Shown piece by piece: positions 45,365 through 53,452 of a stretch of 64,000 nucleotides of DNA. A program made the translations under genes and the position numbers. Numbering within the stretch: position 1 is the first letter of the stretch; the number at the start of each line of letters is the position of its first letter. The notes under the pieces are model-generated. The model worked only from the letters and a program-made list of their open reading frames with translations. It made no database searches and was not told the origin of the DNA. This DNA is from Kribbella caucasensis (GTDB lineage: Bacteria; Actinomycetota; Actinomycetes; Propionibacteriales; Kribbellaceae), in assembly GCF_004361855.1 (NCBI RefSeq), contig NZ_SNWQ01000002.1:558001-622000 (forward strand). Reading direction: 5' to 3'.

Positions 45365-45985
45365 ATGGAACTGCGGGAGATCCGCGCGGTCTTGTTCGAC
45401 ATGGACGGCACTCTCGTCTCGTCGGACGCGGCGGTCGAGCGGGCGTGGACCGCGTGGGCGCGGGAGTACGACGCCGACCCGGCCGCGGTGCTCGCCATCG
45501 CCCACGGCGCTCCGGCCGATTCCACCGTGGCCCGCATCCTGCCCGCCCTTGACCCATCGGCCCAAGTGACCGCGGCGGCCCGGCAATTGGAACTCCAGTA
45601 CGACGACCTGTCGGACGTTGCCGCGACTCGTGGAGCGGCCGAGGTGATCGGCGTACTCGAGCGGCTCGGGTTGCCGTGGGCCGTCGTCACCAGCGCGGAC
45701 CAGCGGCTCGCGAAGGCGCGGCTCTCCGCGGCGGGCATCGAGCCGCCGGTGCTGGTCACGTTCGAGGACATCAGCCACGGCAAGCCTCACCCCGAGGGCT
45801 ACCTTCGCGCCGCCGCGCTCCTCGACGTACCGGCTGCTCACTGTCTGGTCGTTGAGGACGCGGAGGTCGGGCTGAAGGCAGGCCGCGCCGCGGGCGCGTA
45901 CACCGCTGCCCTCAAGGGTCTCGTCGGCGACCTGTCGCTGACCGACCTGCAGCAGCTGGCGGACCTCCTCCCGGCTAGTCGCTGA
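45365..45985 (+). CDS. HAD-IA family phosphatase (sugar phosphatase-like)
   Basis: A 206-residue HAD hydrolase. Motif I is VLFDMDGTLVSSD (about residues 9-21, nucleophile Asp12). Motif II is VVTSAD (about 106-111), motif III the Lys in SHGKPHPEGYL (about 137-147), and motif IV VVEDAEVGLKAGRAAG (about 160-175). The cap between motifs I and II is helical, as in DOG1/GPP-type sugar phosphatases. ATG 45365 follows GGAGGGG; 45353 is an alternative start. It is followed after 4 bp by an MFS gene. Confidence 0.9.
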   Translation: MELREIRAVLFDMDGTLVSSDAAVERAWTAWAREYDADPAAVLAIAHGAPADSTVARILPALDPSAQVTAAARQLELQYDDLSDVAATRGAAEVIGVLERLGLPWAVVTSADQRLAKARLSAAGIEPPVLVTFEDISHGKPHPEGYLRAAALLDVPAAHCLVVEDAEVGLKAGRAAGAYTAALKGLVGDLSLTDLQQLADLLPASR

Positions 45986-45989
45986 CGCC

Positions 45990-47348
45990 GTGCACGGCGG
46001 ACTTGTGATGAGCCGGCGCCAAGGCGACCTGTTGGCCAGCCTGTCGCTGGCGGGACTCGGCTTCGCGATCGCCAGCCTCGGCCCGTGCGTAGCCCTGCTT
46101 GCGCGTGACCTGGAGGAGCCTGCAGGCGACCTTGCCTGGCTGTCGTCCACGTTCGCGGTCGGCCTGCTGGTCATTGCCGCGGTTGGTCCGCTGGTTCTCC
46201 GCACCGACGCCAGAATGCCGGTACTACGGGCCGGCGCCCTGGTCTGTGCAACGGGTGCCGTCCTGCTGGCGGTTGCCCAAGGCCTGATCGTCGCCCTCCT
46301 CGGCGGCCTGCTGGTCGGTCTGGGTGGCGCGCTGATGCTGCTGGTCGTCCCTCTCATGTTGAACGGTCCCGACGCAGCGGTTCGTATCGCCCGAGCCAAC
46401 GCCATCTCCAGCGGCCTCAGCATCCTGGCCCCGCTCCTCATCGGCGCCCTGGACACGCAAGGCCCCACCGGCCGCCTGGCCATCTTGCTCGCGATCCCGC
46501 CGCTCGTGGTCCTGGTAGCCCTAGCCCGCCCGACCCCCTCCCGCGCCCTCAGCGCCAGATCCTCACGTCGCACCGACGTCCCCCAAGCCAACACCCTCGA
46601 GCCCGCCATCGCGCCGCGCGCTGAAGGGTTCGGGACCACTGGCGCCGCGGCCGGTGTGCCCAATACCGCCGTACCGCGGGCGGATGGGGTCGGGGCCGGC
46701 ACACCCGACTTCACCAGCCCGGGCCTCGTTGTACTCGGGGCGGCGCAGGGAATGTGGGGGACTGTTGCCGCGCGGTGGGTACGGGTGGTGCTGGCGGTCG
46801 GGGTGGAGTTCTGCTTCGTCATCTGGGCGGTGGCCCGACTGGTCGCGACCGGGTTGCCAGCGGCAACGGCCGCGTTGCTGGGCAGCGTGTTCCCGCTCGG
46901 TATGGCGATCGGGCGAATGATCGGTCCGGTGCGACTTGGCCGGACGTCTGCGTTGTTGCCTGGTTCCGTGGTGGCCGCGGCGGGCGCAGTACTGGTCTGT
47001 TCGGCCAACTCACCAGGGCTTGTCACGATCGGCCTCGCCCTTGCCGGCCTGGGTGTCGCGACCCTCTACCCGATCACGGTCGCCGACCTGATCGGTACGC
47101 CGGGCGCCCGCCCCGCCCATCTCGCATCCCTCAGCGCCTTCGCCTCCGGCATCGCGATCCTGGTCGCCCCCGCCGTCCTCGCCGCACTGGCCAACGTGGT
47201 CGACCTCCGAACCGCCTTCCTGATCACCTTGCCGTTGCTGGCGATCCTGCTGACGGTCCGGGTCCGACGGCCTGATCCGGCCCTTCCCGACCAGGACAAC
47301 CAAGGCCCGGACAAGCTCACGAACGAGCACTACAAACAAGCATCCTGA
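45990..47348 (+). CDS. MFS transporter with long central loop
   Basis: A 452-residue transporter with two six-helix halves separated by an unusually long hydrophilic, Pro/Ala/Thr-rich loop (about residues 185-245). The start is GTG 45990 or ATG 46008; the latter begins MSRRQGDLL directly before TM1. Loop 2-3 is short and the canonical GxLaDrxGrk motif is weak, so the subfamily is uncertain. The genomic context (ROK regulator, HAD phosphatase) suggests sugar or sugar-alcohol movement. The C-terminal tail is hydrophilic. Confidence 0.85.
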   Translation: MHGGLVMSRRQGDLLASLSLAGLGFAIASLGPCVALLARDLEEPAGDLAWLSSTFAVGLLVIAAVGPLVLRTDARMPVLRAGALVCATGAVLLAVAQGLIVALLGGLLVGLGGALMLLVVPLMLNGPDAAVRIARANAISSGLSILAPLLIGALDTQGPTGRLAILLAIPPLVVLVALARPTPSRALSARSSRRTDVPQANTLEPAIAPRAEGFGTTGAAAGVPNTAVPRADGVGAGTPDFTSPGLVVLGAAQGMWGTVAARWVRVVLAVGVEFCFVIWAVARLVATGLPAATAALLGSVFPLGMAIGRMIGPVRLGRTSALLPGSVVAAAGAVLVCSANSPGLVTIGLALAGLGVATLYPITVADLIGTPGARPAHLASLSAFASGIAILVAPAVLAALANVVDLRTAFLITLPLLAILLTVRVRRPDPALPDQDNQGPDKLTNEHYKQAS

Positions 47349-47361
47349 CCACGCTCACGCC

Positions 47362-47447
47362 CCACCGCCGCCGACGCCCTCCACCGCCGCCGACGCCCTC
47401 CACCGCCGCCGACGCCCTCCACCGCCGCCGACGCCCTCCACCGCCGC
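47362..47447 (+). repeat. 19-bp tandem minisatellite
   Basis: Four exact copies of CCACCGCCGCCGACGCCCT at 47362-47437 are followed by a partial fifth copy to 47447. It lies 14 bp after the MFS stop, in the 383-bp gap before the DUF222-HNH gene. No gene is seen in this gap; the rest holds the repeat pair described next. Confidence 0.95.
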
Positions 47448-47550
47448 TCATCCCACACCGTTGCCCTCAGCACCGTTCTCCTCAGCGCCTTTCCTCTCCA
47501 CCCTGATGACCACCAACGCCAGCTCCTCGGTCAACTGCCCCCGCGGCCTC

Positions 47551-47664
47551 CTGTGGATAGTGGCAGGAGATTGCCAACCCTCACCTCCTTTGGCGCAGCA
47601 CCATCCTCCCGACGGCTAGCTGCCCTGCGGATATCTGTGGATAGTGGCAGGAACTTGCCAATCC
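47551..47664 (+). repeat. Two direct copies of a 30-bp palindrome-containing motif upstream of the HNH gene
   Basis: Copies at 47551-47580 and 47635-47664 share CTGTGGATAGTGGCAGGA and then TTGCCAA. Each contains an inverted repeat TGGCA-n6-TGCCA. Their starts are 84 bp apart, and the second lies 67 bp before the HNH start. The differences fall mostly in the palindrome loop (GAGA versus GAAC), as expected if the arms are constrained. They could be regulator sites or recognition sites for the encoded nuclease. Confidence 0.7.
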
Positions 47665-47731
47665 CGAGATCCCTTGTAAATAAGGTCTTCTGAGCCCAGA
47701 AACTGTCGGCGGCGCCATCTAGGCTCTCGGT

Positions 47732-49630
47732 ATGGACAGGTGGTACGAACGGCCCGCATGGTCGATGACCGGCAGCGAAAAGCTGTTGGCCCTCGACACA
47801 TTGCAGGCCGACCTCACCCGCCTGTCCACCCGCCGCCTCGAACTCCTCGCCGCGTTGGACACCGACGGCTACGCCACCGAGCTCGGCGCCCGCGACACCG
47901 TCGACCTGATCGCCATCCGCCACCGCCTCGACCCGACGGAGGTACGCCGAGACCTCAAGCTCGCCCATAACCTCCCCAAGTACAGCGCTGTCAACGCCGC
48001 CCTCCACGCCGACCCCACCACCACGGACGACGACGATGACCACCCAGCGCCGGACACGGCCGCGGAACCCCCACCCGCGACCCAGCCGGCAGCCGACACC
48101 GACAACCCGACCGACACGGACGGCGCCGAACCGGACGGGGACCAGGAGCACGATGGGGAGCCGGCGGCCGAGCCGCTGGTGCTGCATCTGGGGCAGGCGG
48201 CCGTGATCGTCGATGCGCTGGACAAGATCCCGTCCTCGGCGCGGGTCTCGGCCGAGAGCCTCCGGTTCGCCGAGGAACAGATGGTCAAAGCCGCCCAGGT
48301 GTTGCCGCCCGGCGAGCTGCGCAAACTCGGCCGGGAGGTCCGCAACCGGCTCGACACCGACGGCCCCGAACCGGCCGAGAAACGCGCCGCCGCGAACGAA
48401 CGGCTGTGGCTGAAGCGGACCGACGACGGCATCAAGTTCGGCGGGTTCCTGGCCGGTGACAACGCCGAGTTGCTGCAGACGATGGTGTTCGCCAACTCCA
48501 AGCCCCACAAGACCCCCGACGGGCAGCGCGACCCGCGCAGCCGCGGGAAACTCCAGGCCGACGGCCTCACCGACATCCTGCACACCGCCGCCGCCACCGG
48601 TGCCGCCCCGGCCCACGGCGGCATCAAACCCCACATCACCGTCACCATCTCGCTGGCCGACCTGCTCGCCGCCACCGGGACCGGTGACCTGGCCCACGGC
48701 GGCACCCTGTCGGCGGCCGCGATCCGCCGGCTCGCATGTGATGCCGGCATCATCCCGCTGGTCCTCGGCGCGAACTCCGAGCCCCTGGATGTCGGCACCG
48801 AAGAACGGTTCGTCAACCGCGCGATGCGGCGTGCGTTGAACGCCCGGGACAAGGGCTGCATCGTCTGCGGCGCCCCACCCGCCATGTGCGAGGCCCACCA
48901 CATTGTGCATTGGGCCAACGGCGGCCCGACCACGGTCGAAAACCTGGTCCTGCTCTGCAAGCGCCACCACATCGACGTCCACCACGGCCACTGGACCATC
49001 ACCATGCACAACGGCCAGCCCCAACTGTCCCGACCCGGCTGGGCCACCCCCACACCAACCCACACCCCCACACCTACCCGCAGCCCCAGCCCAACCCGGA
49101 CTCCCGCACCGCCGCCGGATCCCTGGACCGCCAGCCCACCCGACGCGCCACCCGCCCCGAGGCGACGCGGTGGCTCACCCGAGCCTGCACCAGAAACTCC
49201 ACCAGGTGCCGGGCCAACCACACCCGAGCCCAGGCCAACCACACTCGAGCCCAGGCCAACCACACCCTGGGCCGACGAGCAAACCACACCAACCACACAG
49301 CCGGACACCCACACCACCCGGCCACGCCCGCCTGGCACCGGTCCGACCAGCCCAGACCCCTGGCCGGACAACGATTCCACCGCGCCAGCCACCGCCGGCG
49401 GGACAGATCACGTCATCGCGCGCCCGCCCGGCCGATCCGCGGATCCGCTCGGCGACAGCCCCCACCCACTCGGCGGTACCGCCCGCCCGCTCCCGATCTA
49501 CGAACAGTTGCGCCGCGAGTTCGCCGACTCCCCGGATCCCTGGGCCGACCCACCGGCGCCACCACCAGCAGATTGGCAGCCGCACGCGCCTGGCACCAAC
49601 CCCCGACCAACCACCACACCCGGCCGATGA
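47732..49630 (+). CDS. DUF222 and HNH endonuclease domain protein with long disordered tail
   Basis: A 632-residue protein. DUF222 covers about residues 15-350, interrupted by an acidic Asp/Pro/Thr insert (about 90-150). The HNH domain follows with CIVCG, CEAHHIVHWANGGPT and CKRHH (about 376-417), whose cysteines and histidines match a zinc-stabilised HNH site. The last 200 residues are Pro/Thr/Arg-rich and probably disordered, including a repeated 8-residue EPRPTTxx unit from a 24-bp DNA repeat near 49211-49265. Proteins of this type resemble the 13E12 repeat family of mycobacteria and occur in many copies per genome. Function is unproven; DNA cleavage or repair is likely. Confidence 0.88.
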   Translation: MDRWYERPAWSMTGSEKLLALDTLQADLTRLSTRRLELLAALDTDGYATELGARDTVDLIAIRHRLDPTEVRRDLKLAHNLPKYSAVNAALHADPTTTDDDDDHPAPDTAAEPPPATQPAADTDNPTDTDGAEPDGDQEHDGEPAAEPLVLHLGQAAVIVDALDKIPSSARVSAESLRFAEEQMVKAAQVLPPGELRKLGREVRNRLDTDGPEPAEKRAAANERLWLKRTDDGIKFGGFLAGDNAELLQTMVFANSKPHKTPDGQRDPRSRGKLQADGLTDILHTAAATGAAPAHGGIKPHITVTISLADLLAATGTGDLAHGGTLSAAAIRRLACDAGIIPLVLGANSEPLDVGTEERFVNRAMRRALNARDKGCIVCGAPPAMCEAHHIVHWANGGPTTVENLVLLCKRHHIDVHHGHWTITMHNGQPQLSRPGWATPTPTHTPTPTRSPSPTRTPAPPPDPWTASPPDAPPAPRRRGGSPEPAPETPPGAGPTTPEPRPTTLEPRPTTPWADEQTTPTTQPDTHTTRPRPPGTGPTSPDPWPDNDSTAPATAGGTDHVIARPPGRSADPLGDSPHPLGGTARPLPIYEQLRREFADSPDPWADPPAPPPADWQPHAPGTNPRPTTTPGR

Positions 49631-49767
49631 CGACACCGCCCCGAGAACCGCACCACACCCACCGCGCCGCCGGCGGGTGTCGGTCGGTTCAGACGAGTGC
49701 TTGGAAGGTCCAACCCCAGGCCCAGATAGACCCCAGGCCCAGATTCACCCCAGGCCGGGAACCGCGC

Positions 49768-50403
49768 TCACTTGTCCGGGTCGGTATCGGCGATGCCGTC
49801 GCCGAATGCGGCTGCGAGCGCCTTCGCGATCAGGTCGGGTAGCTCGGTCCGTCCGTCGTCCTCGGCCCAGCGCACCAATGCCGTATGCATGGCGGCCAGG
49901 CAGGCGCTGGCGGCCGCGTGGGCGTGGAACGCGGTGTCGGGATCGGTGCCATCGTCCCCGAGCGCGTCGACGATGGCCTGCTGCAGCGCGTAATTGTTGT
50001 CCAGGTGCTTGGCCCGCAACGCCGGCGTCGAGATCATCAGCCGGAGGCGCGCCAGCAGGAACTGCTCGTTCGCCGTCAGGTCGTTTCCGCTGCCGCCACC
50101 GGTCAGCGCCTTGGCCGAGTCGACGAGCGCGCTGCCGATTCGGCGTACCAGGGGCTGTAAGGCGGACGTCGCGGTGATCTGCTCGGCGACGAGCTGGACG
50201 CGCTGGTCGACGAGTACGAGGTCCTCCTTCGTTGGGAAGTGCCGGTACACGGTCATGGGGGAGACGCCCGCCGCTTCGGCGACGTCGGCCACGGTCGTTG
50301 CGTCGTAGCCGCGCTCGGTGAACAGCCGTACCGCGTGCGTCTGAATCATGCGCTGCGTGTCGGATCGCCGTCGCGCTCGCAAGGTTGAGTGTTGGTCTGG
50401 CAC
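49768..50403 (-). CDS. TetR family transcriptional regulator
   Basis: A 211-residue repressor. The N-terminal HTH is AVRLFTERGYDATTVADVAEAAGVSPMTVYRHFPTKED (about residues 22-59), the standard TetR fold, cited here only by its ends. The C-terminal half is the ligand and dimerisation domain. GTG 50403 is chosen; longer frames read through the operator. It is divergent from an SDR enzyme gene across 68 bp containing repeated half-sites, so it probably represses itself and the enzyme until an unknown ligand binds. Confidence 0.92.
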   Translation of the reverse strand: MPDQHSTLRARRRSDTQRMIQTHAVRLFTERGYDATTVADVAEAAGVSPMTVYRHFPTKEDLVLVDQRVQLVAEQITATSALQPLVRRIGSALVDSAKALTGGGSGNDLTANEQFLLARLRLMISTPALRAKHLDNNYALQQAIVDALGDDGTDPDTAFHAHAAASACLAAMHTALVRWAEDDGRTELPDLIAKALAAAFGDGIADTDPDK

Positions 50404-50406
50404 GTG

Positions 50407-50454
50407 ATAGACACTACCGCAGTGGTAGTCACTAACAGTTTGGTAGTAACTAAC
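50407..50454. promoter_or_regulatory. Operator with repeated half-sites between tetR-type and SDR genes
   Basis: TGGTAGTCACTAAC (50423-50436) and TGGTAGTAACTAAC (50441-50454) are direct repeats with an 18-bp period. A third, inverted and less exact copy, GATAGACACTACC, lies at 50407-50419. ACTACC/GGTAGT also forms a palindrome at 50413-50429. This array fills the divergent promoter region and fits binding by two TetR dimers. Confidence 0.7.
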
Positions 50455-50471
50455 ATCACGAGGTGGTTGAT

Positions 50472-51236
50472 ATGAGTGATCTGACCGGCAAGACGGCTCT
50501 CGTGACCGGCGCATCGCGTGGCATCGGGCAGGCGATCGCGACTCGGCTGGCGGCCAACGGGGCAGCGGTCATCGTGCACTTCGGCACGGACAAGGACGGT
50601 GCGACGGCGACGGTCGACGAGATCGAACGTGCCGGTGGAACCGCGTTCGCCGTCCGGGCAGAGCTGGGCGTGGATGACGACGTCGAGACGCTCTTCGCGG
50701 GAATAGAGACCGGCCTGGCTGGACGGCCACTCGACATCCTGGTCAACAACGCGGCGGCTTTACCCGCCGGCCCGATCGGAGTCACGACGCGAACGGAGTT
50801 CGATCACCTCTTCGCGGTGAACGTGCGAGCACCGTACTTCATCATCCAGCGAGCATTGCCACTACTCCGCGACGGTGGCCGCATCATCACGATCTCGTCC
50901 GTGGCGACCCGGATGGCCAACAACACGCAGACGTCCTTCGCTATGACGAAGGGTGCGGTCGAGACGATGAGCATGACCTTGGCCAACGAACTCGGGGTCC
51001 GGGGAATCACGGTGAACGCGGTCGCTCCCGGCGGCACCCGGACGGCGACCAACGAAGCGGTCCTCGAAGCGCCGGGCGTGACCGAACTCATCACTGGTTT
51101 GACGGCTCTCGATCGACTGGGCGAGCCCTCCGATGTGGCCGACGTGATCGTGTTCCTCGCCTCCGACGCTGCGCGCTGGATCACCGGTCAGGTCATCGAC
51201 GCGAGTGGTGGGCTGTTTCTCGGTCCACGCGTCTGA
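50472..51236 (+). CDS. Short-chain dehydrogenase/reductase
   Basis: A 254-residue classical SDR. The cofactor motif is VTGASRGIG (about residues 12-20), followed by NNAA (about 95-98). The catalytic triad is Ser in TISSVA (about 144) and the segment normally holding YxxxK. Here the segment reads TSFAMTKGAVETM, so the catalytic Tyr position holds Phe while Lys remains. This is unusual and may mean altered or lost activity. ATG 50472 follows GAGGTGG. It is probably controlled by the divergent TetR protein. Confidence 0.85.
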   Translation: MSDLTGKTALVTGASRGIGQAIATRLAANGAAVIVHFGTDKDGATATVDEIERAGGTAFAVRAELGVDDDVETLFAGIETGLAGRPLDILVNNAAALPAGPIGVTTRTEFDHLFAVNVRAPYFIIQRALPLLRDGGRIITISSVATRMANNTQTSFAMTKGAVETMSMTLANELGVRGITVNAVAPGGTRTATNEAVLEAPGVTELITGLTALDRLGEPSDVADVIVFLASDAARWITGQVIDASGGLFLGPRV

Positions 51237-51267
51237 TCGCAGGTTGCCCGGCTCATGACGTCGCGGT

Positions 51268-51831
51268 TCATGGAAGTGCGGGGGTGATGTCGCTCCGGTC
51301 GGTGATGGGGAGGTCGTAGGTGCGGCGGACGCTGCTGCCGGTACGGCGGAGGTCGGTGCCGTAGATGTGCAGGGAGATGCCGACCGTCGTACCGGCGTTG
51401 GTGACGCGATGGATGTCTCCGGGGGGAGCGAAACCGGATACGGAACCGGGGCGGTCGAGACGTTCGCCGATCGGGTTGAGGTGTGCGCCGGCCGGGTCGA
51501 GCCGGAATCGTTCCTCGCGCTCGATGCCGTCGATCAGGGCGACCACGCACCAGGTGGTGTGGTCGTGGATGCTGGTCGCCTGTCCGGGACGGGTGACGAG
51601 GGCGACGATGGAGAAGGTCCCGTCCGGCTCGACGTGCAAGGTCTGGCTGCGATCGTGGCCGCGCCGGGCGCTCTCCGGGATGGCGCGCAGTACGTCCTGC
51701 GCCTGCGGCAGACACGGCCGGACCTTGGCGGCGACGGTGTCGACCGTGAGGTCCCAGTCCGCCGGCGTACGGGTCGCGACGCGTACTGCCTGACACAGCT
51801 CGTCCAGTGCGCTCGATACTTTCGTCATCAT
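51268..51831 (-). CDS. Cysteine dioxygenase-like cupin protein
   Basis: A 187-residue cupin of the cysteine dioxygenase type I family. Iron ligands fit HDHTTWCVVALIDG (about residues 89-102, two His) and a later His in GDIHRVTNAG (about 138-147). A Cys in the TTWC segment lies near the position of the Cys of the Cys-Tyr crosslink. The family adds O2 to thiols such as cysteine, 3-mercaptopropionate or ergothioneine. It is divergent from a MocR/PdxR regulator, which suggests PLP- and sulfur-amino-acid-linked control. Confidence 0.85.
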   Translation of the reverse strand: MMTKVSSALDELCQAVRVATRTPADWDLTVDTVAAKVRPCLPQAQDVLRAIPESARRGHDRSQTLHVEPDGTFSIVALVTRPGQATSIHDHTTWCVVALIDGIEREERFRLDPAGAHLNPIGERLDRPGSVSGFAPPGDIHRVTNAGTTVGISLHIYGTDLRRTGSSVRRTYDLPITDRSDITPALP

Positions 51832-51896
51832 GTCTCCTAGTGACTAGATGACTTGAACGTACGGCGATGACTGGCATGCCGTTAAGGTCCGGTTGT

Positions 51897-53318
51897 ATGG
51901 CAGTTGAATGGTCCGGTTTGACGCCGGAGATCATGCTGCAGCTGGATCGCGGTTCCCGCGGCACGCTCGGCGCGCAGCTCCAGGGGGCGCTGCGTACGGC
52001 GATCCGGTCTGGACGGCTGCGAGCCGACGAGCGGCTGCCGTCGTCGCGGAAGCTCGCGTCGGACCTCGGGGTCTCCCGCGGACTGGTCCAGAGCACGTAC
52101 GAACAACTGGCGGCCGAGGGGTACCTAACGGCGACGGCCGGTGGCACAACGCGGGTCGCGCCGGCCGTACGGCAGTCGGCGATCGAGAGGACCGCGGTCG
52201 GTTTGCCGGTCGACGTGGGCATCGCCTTCACCCCGGGACGGCCGGACTTGAACAGCTTCCCTATGCGTGACTGGCTGTGGGCCTGTGGTGAAGCCGCCCG
52301 GATCGCGTCGCGAAGGGACATCGGGTACGGCGAGGCAGCCGGTTCGTCACGTCTGCGGGAGGTGCTCGCCGCCTACGCCCAGCGGGTCCGGGCCGCGTCG
52401 ATCGGTTCCCGTGACGTGATCGTCTGCAGTGGTTTCACCCAGGGCGTCGCGCTCACGCTGCGAGTGCTGCGGGAACAGGGCGCCGAAACCGTGGCCGTCG
52501 AAGACCCGGGCCACGGCGAGCTGACCATGCACGTTCGCCGCGCCGGTCTTCAGGCAGTACCCGTGCCCGTCGACGCCGATGGTTTGATCGTCGACGAACT
52601 GCGCAGTACATCAGCCACGGCCGTCATCCTCACCCCGGCACACCAGACACCCACGGGCGTCGTACTCGGTCCCGGACGTCGCCAAGAGTTGCTGCGATGG
52701 GCCGACGAACGTGACGGCATCATGATCGAGGACGACTACGACTCGGAGTTCCGCTACGACCGCCAACCGGTCGGTGCCCTCCAGGGGCTGGCGCCCGACC
52801 GCGTGGTGATGATCGGCTCGGTCAGCAAATCCCTCGGACCCGGTCTGCGGTTGGCCTGGATCCTCGCGCCGTCGCGTCTCGCCGCGGCGATCGCCGAGGA
52901 GAAGCACCACAGCGACCTGGGGTCACCCAGTCTCGACCAGCTCGCACTCGCCCGACTCCTCGAATCCGGCCGGTACGACGCTCACCTGCGCCGGATGCGC
53001 AGGGCGTACGCCGCCAAACGGGTCGCGCTCACCGAAGCGCTGCAGCAGCATGCTCCGCATCTACGGTTGACCGGACTCGACGCCGGCTTCCACGCCGTAG
53101 CAGAGCTGCCTCCGGGGACGGACGAGGCCGCGATCATCAGAGCCGCGGCTCGGCGGTCGGTCCACCTGCACGGGATGCAGCGGTACCGGGTGCTTGGTGC
53201 GGACGACCGCCCAGCCATCGTCTTCGGCTTCGGTGACCTCAACGAGCACGCCATCCGGTCCGGCATCGCCCGCATCGCAAACCTCCTGCAACCAGCCGTC
53301 GACGTCGGCGATGCCTAG
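51897..53318 (+). CDS. MocR/PdxR-type GntR regulator with aminotransferase domain
   Basis: A 473-residue fusion. The N-terminal GntR winged helix (about residues 18-83, RLPSSRKLASDLGVSRGLV) is joined to a fold-I aminotransferase-like domain. The PLP Lys is in GSVSKSLGPGLRLAW (about 301-315) and the Asp/Tyr pocket is in IEDDYDSEFRYDR (about 272-284). MocR proteins use PLP or a PLP-amino-acid adduct as effector. ATG 51897 is chosen over 51867; TTAAGGT just upstream may be its -10 box. It is divergent from the cysteine dioxygenase-like gene, its probable target. Confidence 0.92.
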   Translation: MAVEWSGLTPEIMLQLDRGSRGTLGAQLQGALRTAIRSGRLRADERLPSSRKLASDLGVSRGLVQSTYEQLAAEGYLTATAGGTTRVAPAVRQSAIERTAVGLPVDVGIAFTPGRPDLNSFPMRDWLWACGEAARIASRRDIGYGEAAGSSRLREVLAAYAQRVRAASIGSRDVIVCSGFTQGVALTLRVLREQGAETVAVEDPGHGELTMHVRRAGLQAVPVPVDADGLIVDELRSTSATAVILTPAHQTPTGVVLGPGRRQELLRWADERDGIMIEDDYDSEFRYDRQPVGALQGLAPDRVVMIGSVSKSLGPGLRLAWILAPSRLAAAIAEEKHHSDLGSPSLDQLALARLLESGRYDAHLRRMRRAYAAKRVALTEALQQHAPHLRLTGLDAGFHAVAELPPGTDEAAIIRAAARRSVHLHGMQRYRVLGADDRPAIVFGFGDLNEHAIRSGIARIANLLQPAVDVGDA

Positions 53319-53361
53319 TGCCGACGTCAGCCTGAGCCGGTGCGGGGCTGTGTGGCTGGCA

Positions 53362-53432
53362 GGTTGTTAGACCGACGGCGGGTTGTCGCGGGCTATCGGT
53401 GCAACGGGCCGATTGTGGTCCAACAACCCGCC
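53362..53432. terminator. Mutually exclusive hairpins between convergent genes
   Basis: GGCGGGTTGT (53377-53386) pairs perfectly with 53423-53432. GGTTGTTAGAC (53362-53372) can pair with 53418-53428 (10 of 11 positions). Both use the same AACAACC segment, so only one can form at a time. The element sits between the MocR-type gene and the convergent GxGYxYP gene and probably terminates transcription. Confidence 0.55.
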
Positions 53433-53452
53433 ATCGGGCGGGCCGGTACTGC

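Noticed and set aside
44129..47348. Glucokinase function for the ROK protein
   Set aside because: An N-terminal winged helix marks it as a ROK repressor rather than a kinase. The kinase role remains possible only as a secondary activity.
47362..47447. CRISPR array
   Set aside because: The units are contiguous 19-bp repeats with no spacers between them, and no cas genes are present.
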